From contig NC_135563.1 of the NCBI RefSeq assembly GCF_964340395.1, forward strand, positions 6,591,922 to 6,655,921: 64,000 nt of DNA, read 5' to 3'. Under the pieces are notes generated by a model. It was given only the letters and a program-made list of their open reading frames with translations, did no database searches and was not told where the DNA came from. This stretch comes from Glandiceps talaboti. Its lineage: Eukaryota; Hemichordata; Enteropneusta; Spengelidae. A program made the translations under genes and the position numbers. This document shows positions 49,101-60,525 of the stretch, one piece after another (position 1 is the first letter of the stretch; every line of letters starts with the position of its first letter).

Positions 49101-52100
49101 TAGTCTGTGGGCATGGGACTACTGTTAATTTCAAGCCATGCATTACTATATAGCTACCCCTGGTAGCAGTGGTAAAATGATGGACCCAAATGATGTGTAT
49201 TGCAATTAGTTAATAACAGGATTGGATCAGCATGTTGATAATCATTTGAAAAAATAACAAATAAATAACATATTCTGTTGTGCTGTATAATGCCAATGGT
49301 GATAATTTATTTCCCTCATAGTAACTCTGTCAATGCATCTGTCCAGAATTCATCACTTCTCTATGATACAATATTAAATGCATTCAGACTTGGCTCAATG
49401 TGGCAAAGTTCATCATGGAAAATAGGCATGTCACTTTGTTTTACAATGGTGGACTATTTGTAGTTAAAAATCAATATCTTAACTCAAAATCTTTGATACA
49501 TAAATTCCATTCAAGTGTTCACATCCATATTATAAGGGGCAAGTTTTGTTTTTGGGACATTAATCTTTGACCTTGGCCTTCAGGTTCAGGTGTCAAAATC
49601 AAGCCATTTCCTGCATGTCATAGTTGTATTTATTTGCTGACATTTCCTAATTTCATGTTCGCAGGTACTCAGTAATACAGAAGAAGAGTAATAATACTAA
49701 ATATTAATATTATTATTGGTGCTCATACCAGTTACCACTATGATTTACTGTAAATCTGATTAAAATCCGATGTACATGTAGATGTCAGCTAATCATTCAT
49801 TGCTATTTTACCTTCGTTATTTTGCCTGAATTGACCTTCATAGTACATATTTACGTTTATAGCCTGATCGCCTCCTCTACATCTGAACTGGCGCCCATGC
49901 AAACGAATTTCTGCTCAGTGAGCCACACAGCCAATCAGGTTGCGTCTTACTTGTCATGTGCATACATGCACGCATTGAATATCAACAAAGAACATGGCGT
50001 TACTTGTGCACACAGGCAACCAACAACGTACAAAGTATTTCAACTGTAAAAACATTCAGTGATTGCATTGCTATATATTTACGGGAATTAAAGAATTCTT
50101 GTTTAGATGTACCTCTATGCATTTCGTCTTATGTACATGTTAGCTACATTGGAACGCGTTTCCCCCGGTAGTGTTCATGTTTATCTCAGCGAATGCCTAC
50201 GCGTTCTCTGTAGTACATTGTACGATTCATAGAAATATTTGCGACAGTTGTGTTATATGAATTTAGAAAAGAGGAAATTTAAGATATAATTTCTAAAAAA
50301 CAGTCCTTATTGTGAAAATTTTGGTTGCTTTGCATTGCATTGCATTGCGTTGCGTACACTACAAACTGTCTTCAATAAGACGCAACCTGATTATGTTCGA
50401 TGACAAGTAAGACGTAACCTGATTGGCTGTGTGGCTCACTGAGCAATAATTCGTTTGCATGGGCGCCAGTTCAGATGTAGAGGAGGCGATCAGGCTTTAA
50501 ACGTAAACATGTCAATTCAGGCAAAATAACGAAGGTAAAATAGCAATGAATGATTAGCCGACATCTACATCGGATTTTAATCAGATTGGATTTACTGTAT
50601 AACTCAAACAAGGTGATGCATAGAGACTCCATTCAAGTGTCTACCTCCATACTATCAAGTACAAGTCTTCTCCAAAGACCTTCACAGTTGACCTTCACCT
50701 TCAAGGTCAGTTTTAGAATCAAGCTATTTTGTGCATATTGCAGACCCTGTGATATTTACGTGTGGCCATTTTTTTGTGAACTTGGGGTCATAAACTAAAG
50801 AATGAGGACAACATACCCATGCATTTATTTCACCCATTATTTACACAGAAGTAAGATTTTTGTAGGACTGACATGTTTTCTACAAAAAGTTGTTCTTGAT
50901 GATATAGCTGGACTAAGTAAGTGTTTATCTCTCGCAAATCCATCTAATGTTCATTTTCATGATGGAAATGTCATTATATATTGCAACAAACCTAAGCCAT
51001 TCCTCATGTCCATTTTGTGGAAACATGATAATTTGATATTGATAATTTTTATGCACTGTTAGTGCAAATGAGATCACAGGACAAGCATTTTTGTATGGAT
51101 ACTTTTCATACCAGGTGAATATGACGTCTTTGGCTACAGATAGAAGATATGCCAGAGTGTAGGAAATCTATAATTTTTGCAATTTTCTAAAGATAAAGTA
51201 GTCACACTTTTTTTTCAAAAAGTACTTTGGAACTATTGAAAGAACAAATTTGGTAATTAAACAAGCAAGGTTTTGCAGATTTCTGTGTTGTGCTTGGAGA
51301 AATATTCACTGTTACAATAGTTGTGCACTGAGTTACAGAATTGCCTGGGTTTACCCATCACTATTATAATTTCTACTAGACAGGCAAATCATATATGACA
51401 AAGGATACAGATGAGGTGTATTTACTTACAACACATGTGATGTTTGATCTTACAACATCAGTCAGTTTCTCTACTGTCTGTGGGTCACCCCAACACAGAC
51501 TGTTTCCCTCAATTGATATTTAGGCTCTGCCCTAAAGGAAACAACTATGTTGGGGTAAAGCACAGTCTGAGGAAACAGGTGGATGTTGTTGCCATCCACC
51601 ACTTGTCAACATGTGTATAATGAAGACCAATTGTTTTACAATGTGTATGGATTATGTTTTTGACCAGAATAACTTGTTTTTAAAAGTTAACAATAGTAGT
51701 GTAGGAGTTGAAGCATTATATATTTTGAAAATAATAATAAATTTTATTTACATTTATTGAATTTGCATTATCCTTAACAGTAGCCAACTTTGCTTCTACA
51801 TTGTCCTGTAAAAAGAAAAAAAGACAACAAAAATTATATTTATAAAAATAATAGAAAAAGTTGTCTTCAACTTTATCATTAGACATATGTATGAACTGTG
51901 ACAGTGATAATTAAGATACATATGCTTCTTATTTGAAATACATGTTCATTCATAGTATATTTTTAAACATGTAATTCTGAAATTGTGGGTTTCTATGAAT
52001 GATTTCATATACTTCTCAATTCCATACAAGGTAAATTGAATGTATTTACAGTTTCTTGTCCAATGTAAAATGCCAAAAGAGATTTAAGAAAACATGAGGT

Positions 52101-54892
52101 TTACAGAATTATATCTGCTATCATGTTGTGTGAAGTACTTCATTTCTTGGTAGATATCAAACAAGATCTTTGTAAATTGCATTGTATGATCACTTTTTGT
52201 TTGTATTGTTAAATTCCTCGGACAGAAGCAAGGTTGAAATCATAGATTTGTGTGAAAATTCTTCAAAATTTGTTCCACTTTCTGAAATGTGATGAATTTT
52301 TATGATGCACTGAGACCTTGATTTTATGATAGATCAAAATAATTGTTTATTTGGGCTAAAAAGAACGATAACTTTTTGTGTTTTGCTTTCATTGTTGTTT
52401 TGATCAAGAACCTTTCTTCCTCTGAATTTCACATATTTAAGAAAAATACAAAAGTGAATTAGTCACAACTTGTATACTACATGTAAAGTTGGATTGAACC
52501 CTTGTTAGAATTGCAAATTTGAATCTCTAATGACCTTACCCTTTGCGCTTTCATTGGAATCATTTTATCTGTATTAAATGTCCTTATCTTGGCAATCGCA
52601 GCATTTGCCTGTAGGGAAAGAAATATTGATATTCTAGGTTATCTATCAATAGTAAATTCTCTCTCCATTATAAGGAATTGGAGATACTGAAGAAACAACA
52701 TTTGTCCCATTTGTAAGATTGTCTTACTGATGAAAGACCAGTTTTGTTTACATGCTGGACTTGTATTCTGTGCTGAAGTATTTTCAAACTGTATATGCAG
52801 ATACTAAAATTTCGCACTCTGTGCTTTGATGCCTTGCAGATCAGACATCATCCGACACATTCAACTTTACAAAATGTAAATTAAATCACATTTAACATCT
52901 ATAATGGCTATGCGCATCATTACATGAGAAACCAAGCACAAATATACAGAAGTCATTATAGTTATACAAGAAATAGCATTAATTCATCCTTCATGTTCCC
53001 AATTCCCCAAATAAAAAGTTGACATTCAGTCTTTGCATTATGGAACAGTTTATGACTGTCAATAAGGACTAAGTCTTAGCAGTATGGACAGTCTCACTCT
53101 AAAAGTGTATTAAAAAACCATGTAATATCTCAAATGCTTGCCAACATTAAAAATGAGTTATGTAAAACTATATCATGTTATTAAGTATGTTATTATGTGT
53201 ATGTAATTGTATTTTCAGGAGTCATTTCAATGATTTATGTACAATTCCATTTTACCAAAACTTACTTCAATTATATATGACCAGAGGTGTACCGGTATGC
53301 CCACAGCCATTTTGAATTTTTTGAAATCGAGGACCACAATGGAACTAAATATTATTTGCTTTCTTGTGTTATACTCAACAGCACTTTTATATGTATTTTT
53401 TACTATATTATTTTGCCAAGTAAATAAATCAAATAGAACTAGATTTCAACTGAATGCCTCCCGTAAGGGAATCACTAATTATGCAAATAACTCATTAAAC
53501 TAAAAAACTATGGTAACAGGCTTTTTTGTGGTCAAGTGTGCTTTCTTAGGTTAATTATACGGAATTTGAAGAGTGCATGATAATGCTTAATTACTGAATA
53601 TCGTTCATTATTCAAAATACTCATTAGAGGTAAAAGTTGAAGCAACAAACTTCATAGGACAGGTGCGTATTATTGTGGTTGATATATGTACCATATTATA
53701 TGAAATTTGAAGCTTGCATTTTTAAGATACAGCCTAGTTACCAAAAATCATTAATTATGCAAATTTTGCATTAAAACTGTAAGCTATATCAACAAATTGT
53801 ATAGGACATATCCGCTTTGTTATGGTTAACGTATGTACTAAATTATATGCATTCTTATGATATATCCTAATTACTGAAAATCAATAATCATGGAAATTAC
53901 TTATCAACACTGTAAGGTACATCAACAAACTTTATAGGGTGTATAAACTTTGTTACGTTTAATGTATGAAGTAAATTATATTGAAATTGAAGTGTGCAGT
54001 CTTAAGATATAGCCTAATTACCGAAAATAATTAATTATGCAAATTATTCACTTAATCTTTAAGCGAAATCAACTTTCATAGGACATATGCACTCTGTTAT
54101 GTTTAACGTATATTGTATTGAAATTGAAGTATGCAGTCTTCAGATATAGCCTAATTACTGAAACTAATTAAATATGCAAATTATTCATTAACACTATAAG
54201 GTACATCAATTAACTTTATAGGACATACACAATTTGTTATGGTTAATGTATGTACTGAATTGTATTGAAATTGAAGTATGTGGTTGTAAGATATAGCCTA
54301 ATTTGAACCAAAAATCATTAATTATGCAAATTATTCATTAACACTGAAAGGTACATCAACAAGCTTTATAGGACATATGTGATTGTTATGCTTAACGTGT
54401 GTACTGAATTATATCAAAATTGAAGTATGTATTCTTAATAAGATATAGCCTAATTGCCGAAAATCATTAATTATGCAAATTATTCATTAACACTGTAAGG
54501 TACATCAACAAACTTGATAGGACATATATACGTTTTCTTATGATTAACGTATGTACTAAATTATATTGAATTTGAAGTATGCATTCTTAAAATATAGCCT
54601 TATTACCAAATATAATTAATTATGCAAATTATTCATTAACGCTGTAAGGTACATCAACAAATTTTATAGGACAAATGTATGTTGTTATGTTTAACGAATA
54701 TACTAAATTATATTGAAATTGAAGTATGTAGTCTTAAGATATTGCTTAATTAGTTGATTTCATTGATATGCAAATTTCCCTAATTAACATGAACAGATGT
54801 CGCTCAAAAACTAATCAGGTCTAGCCATTACCCCAAACATTATATGTACTAAATTTCATTATAATTGAGCCAGCCGTTTTTAACAAATTGGT

Positions 54893-54949
<57 letters not shown>

Positions 54950-57900
54950 GGACACATGACAGACACACAGACAGACATCTCCCTTTTAATACCTCCCGTA
55001 TCCTTACGGGAGGTAAAAATTAAAAAATTAAGTGTTTAACCAAATAGGGAACTTGAAAACTGCAATAGTAGATCAAGCATACTGAGATGCGAGGGATGAT
55101 GGGAGTTTGATACTTTTTAATGTGTGGCAATCAGTTAATAATAAGTTTTCAAAATTCCATCCAATTCAAACTTCTTCAGAACTCTGGGTCATGATGTGAA
55201 ACTCAAGCTGATTTTCTACTGAATTACTACTGAATCAGTTATAGAATAACACAGTGTCTCATACAAGGGTCTGCAGTGTAACCATGCCGTCACTACACAT
55301 CATTTGATAAAACCAGATTTAAACTGAATGCCTCCCGTAAGGGAATAACTAATTATGCAAATAACTCATTAAAATAAAAAAAACTATCATAACAGGCTTT
55401 GTTTTTGGACAAGCGTACTTTCTTAAGTTAATGTATGTGCGGCCACTGCCAAATTATACGGAATTTGAAGAGTGCATGATACTGCTTAATTACTGAATAT
55501 CGTTCATTATTCAAAATACTCATTAAAAAGGTAAAAGTTGTAGCAACAATCTTCATAGGACAGGTGCGTATTATTATGGTTGATATATGTATCATATTAT
55601 ATGAAATTTGACGCTTGCATTTTTAAGATACAGCGTAGTTACCTAAAATCATTAATTATGCAAATTTGTCATTAAAACTGTACGCTATAGCACCAAATTT
55701 TATAGTTATGCAAATTATTCATTAACACTGTAAGGTACATGTACATCAACTAACTTTATAGGACATGTGTTTTCTTATGGTTAACATATGTACTAAATTA
55801 TGTTGAATATGAAATATGCATTCTGAAGATATAGCCTAATTACCAAAAATAATTAATTTTGCAAATTATTCGTTAACGCTGTAAGTTACATCATCAAATT
55901 TTATAGGACAAATGTATGTTGTTATAACGAATATACTAAATTATATTGAAATTGAAGTATGCAGTCTTAAGATATTGCTTAATTATTTGATTTCATTAAT
56001 ATGCAAATTTCTGTAATTAAACATTAACCGATCTGGCTTAAAACCTAATCAGGTCTAGCTATTACCCTAAAGATTATATATTCCAAATTTCATTACAATT
56101 GAGCCAGCCGTATTTTAGAAAATGATGACACAGACACACAGACAGACAGACAGACAGATGGACATTTGAATTTTAATACCTCCCGTACCCTTACGGGAGG
56201 TAATGATAAGGCCTAATAAAGCAAATTGTGTGGTTCAAATTACACAAAATTTTAGAAAAGGTGGATTTTATATGATTTTTTCTCGCATATGTGAAAAAAA
56301 GTTTAGGGTCGGCAGTGAAAAACTAAGGTGGGGTCAGGTAACCAAAACCATATTTTAGGCCTAATAATATGATTTTATAGTACTCCTAATCTATGCAAGC
56401 AAAGCTCTAGTCACAGTTTGTGTTTACAGAGAATATTCCATGCTTGTTTATAACAGAAGATTGATTAATAAACAAGCTTGGCATATTATATTTCCCATGA
56501 TTCACCATTCAGGATATTCATCATGGTAAGTTTGCAAGTTCCCTTTTGATTATTACAAATTCATGTGAATGATGTTGATCGTGGACATGAAAAACAATTT
56601 CTTAAAACATACTTTAGATATATCATTACTATCAGTTAGTCCTGCAGCCCAGGTCTCCCAAGCATTGAGAAAATCATCCAGATCATCATTTGGTATGTCA
56701 GTCAGGTCACCTGCTAACTGGAAAATTTAGATAGAAAATAGAAAATAAACCTATTGTGATGATAGCGTGTTAGTGAAATTAATTTACAATATTTGAGAGA
56801 ATGATGATTGAAAACACTTGAACCATATATTTCCTCAATATTAAAGGACACTGTGGTAGATTTTAAGAAAAACACATTGATTACAATATTAAACAAAGAT
56901 GAAAATGGCTATGGTCCATGCCATATATATCAAAGACAAAATTAACTTAGATATTTAGCAAGGTTTAAACATGAAATGAGTAGCACACTTCATCTAACTT
57001 TTAATTCCTATCATCTTTTGCAATCAGTGTACACATATAGATGTTCTGGACATGAAAAAGATGAATCTCAATGCAGCAGCCATGGAGCTGAAAAAAAAGC
57101 TATTTTATATAATTAAAATATGTTATTTACCTCAGTGTCATAACCTGACCAGTCTATTGCAGCGACATTAGCAGCTTTGAATTGATTCAGATTATTCTCA
57201 GTATCCGTTGACATGATCTCAACACCACTCAGATCAATGTCGTCCGCCACCTCATTAAACTGACTGTCATCAATATACTGTAAGTCAATATGACAATTAC
57301 TTGTGAAATCTCTGCTTCACAAATGGAGTTGCATTCATTTTCATTTTCCTTAGAAGTGTATCAAACTAAAAATCTACCTTCATACAAGATAAGTTATTCA
57401 AATTCTCAGTACCTGCAATAGCTTTTTCGCACATTACTGATATGGTTCAGTAGTGCTATATAAGGCATGTGCGGTGTCTGTCTGTCTGTCTGTCTATGGG
57501 AACGACATTAACTCAAAAACTGTCAAACTGTTTGCCTTGTAATTTGGTGGCGACATTTATACTTTTAGACTCTATAGTTGGGAATTTTTTCAAATCAAAC
57601 TTACACTCCAAAACTACTGTGCAGATCGGGGTGAAATTTGGTGGGAAAATTCTTAGGTGTGTTAGATTAAAAATTCTTCATGACATGGTGATACCATCAG
57701 TGATATGCAAATTAAGGCTAAAAATATGTCTTTTTGGTCAAAAATCTATCATTCCAAAAATATTAAGCAGATTGGGCTGAAATTTAGTGGCGGTGTATCT
57801 GAGTATGTGTAGATGAAGGTGTATTCACAACATGATGATCCCATCAGCAATATGCACATTATGTCTAAATATCTAACTGTTGGTCACAAACTATAAACTA

Positions 57901-60478
57901 CATGGTGAATGGGGCTGAAACTTGATGGGTATATTTCTGGAGGTGTTATTCTGCAGTTATTCAAAACATCTGACACAACTCCATGGCCCTAGCAAACCAT
58001 GGCCATGCCCATAGCAACAGTGAAATGATGCATATTACAAAGATAACAACAGCCTCAGGGATGGGTAGGTAAGTGAATAAAAAAATTGTACGCAAATATG
58101 CCCAGCAAATTTAACAGCTAAATACAGTGTTGTGCTGTGCTATTGGTGCTATTTTGCCCTCATGCTGGAGGGTCGAAATAGAACAAGAAGGCAGACTTAT
58201 TCTCATGTGTGCCTATAGTCATGCATGTGAAGCGCATGAAGTGTGTGGAGCAGAAGTTATGGTGTTGACCAAGAAATTGAATGTACACTATATTTTTATG
58301 ATGTGTGCCTACAGTAATGTATCAAGAATTTGATGTATGTGCATTCCCTCAAGTTGCTGTCACAACAATAAATCGTTTGGTCAACTCAGAGTTTGAGCTT
58401 ATCATTATCCAGTACAGTATACATAAATGTGTCATGAGGTTTGTAACAGTTGATGTTTAAAAAATTTATTTTGAATGAACAAACGATAAGTATTAAATGA
58501 GATATAATTACATGTTATTTCCCAATATTTTTTATTCATTAAGCCAAGGAAAATATAAGTGACATGAATCGAAGGGTCTTTGTCACTATAAGTTGCTAGA
58601 CTGACATTGGCTGGTATACGTGCCTATATACAGCACATTTATATATACTCACCTGACTGAAGTCTGTGTATTTTGATATGTCAACTAAATTCTCTAGACC
58701 AAAGGCAGTGTATGATGTGGCACCATTGTCACATTGGCTGAAAATAAAAAAGCAATTAATTTAAAACATCTTCCATTAAATATGCAGTGGTTGTAACCAA
58801 CACATGCATGTATGCTCATTCATGTTATAAATAAATGGCAGCAGTGCAGAAAATAATGTGTATTATACCATGCACAAGCCAAGTTGAACAAAAAGTCTGG
58901 TTGTTCTGCATCACGACAATGTTTGTCTGTGTCCCCTGACAACATGTGTCTACATCACTGGTTCTGCTGTGTGTGAAATGTGAGTCAAAATGTTCAAAAT
59001 TGCCATGAATTTCTACTATTCTTCTTTGATATTAATGGTGCTGGTATAATTATGGTATTCTCCAATATTTGTCTTCATTCAGCTGGAAAATACTCTGACC
59101 TAAGTCTTGTCACTGTGTGTCGCTATAGTGACAAAGGCCCCTTAGATCACTAGTATTTTTCTTGGCTGAATGAAGAAAAACATTGGGGAATAACATCTAT
59201 AAAGTGTAATGTAATTGCCAGACTTGTACATCTCATGACTGAAGACATTTGAATAGTAGTAATAGTAACAGTGGTGTTGTTACTAGAACATAAATGATGC
59301 TCACAGACACAAGGCTTGGCTACAGCACAAGCCAGCACAGGCTGTCTTCAACTATGCAGCATTTAGATGCTGTAAGATATTTTAAATAATTATAGATAAT
59401 GAATAATAACAATATGCCGTATTCCAGTGACTGAAGTTCCAGCCATTTCCCAGGTAATCACCACAAGAGGAATCAACGTTGGCAAACTCAGGATTAAAAT
59501 TTGTGTCATGGCCACTGGTTGCATGAAGCAGTGAATGAAATGTGTGTGAAAGAACTCTGAATGTTCATAACTGTAGTATTACCATGATAGTGGTTCGGCA
59601 TGTTTTGATTACTGATAATCTCTAATAAAATAGTATTGTGGGAAAAACTTAGAGAAGGTGTGGTAACTTAATGTTGGCTGTCTTTAAATTATAGTACCAT
59701 ACTGGCCCTCACTTCCTACCATCAAATGGCTTGTGAACAGCACTCCTAGTGGCCATACCATGAAAACTGTTATCTTTCTTATATCTGGAATATATCGTAT
59801 TGAAAACATGATATGCTAAAATCAATAACAGTAACTTATTTAGTGCTTACTTTAGTGTTCCAGTGACAGTAAAGTTGATTGTTCCATCACCAAATATTGT
59901 GTCACCCAAGAAGTATCCATTGGAACCCATAAACCCATCTGAATTATCAATTGTCTAAATATAATAGAAATATATTAATAATAATATGTGAAAGGGTAAA
60001 ATAAAATAAAATAAATATGAATATATACTGAAAATATGATAAAAAATGAATTATGTATAATAGTGATGAGTTCATATTGCATAGTTTCCGTTTTAATTGT
60101 GCATGTTCCATTGCTTGGTAGATTTTCCTGAAATTGAAAGTTGTTACTGACTACTTACACTTTCTAGAATTTGTCCATTGAGAAGAGGCTGACACAAAAA
60201 CTTGTTAATTGGTGCACCAATCATGAATGGAATAGTTGTCAGGAACATATAGAAGCAGGCAAAGATAAAACAGAAACCAGCAGACCTTTGGAGAAAGAAT
60301 AATAGGATGTCAGTAATAAATTTGGATACTAGCAAAATAAATCTCACTATGCACTGAGGGTCTACAGATACAATGCTTTCAGATACAAATGTGTGTAGAA
60401 GTTTTTCAAGCAGAGATTTGCATTGTTTTTTAATAGCACAACTGAACTGAGGTTCTGTAGTGCTATAGGCAAGGGAAA

Positions 60479-60525
<47 letters not shown>

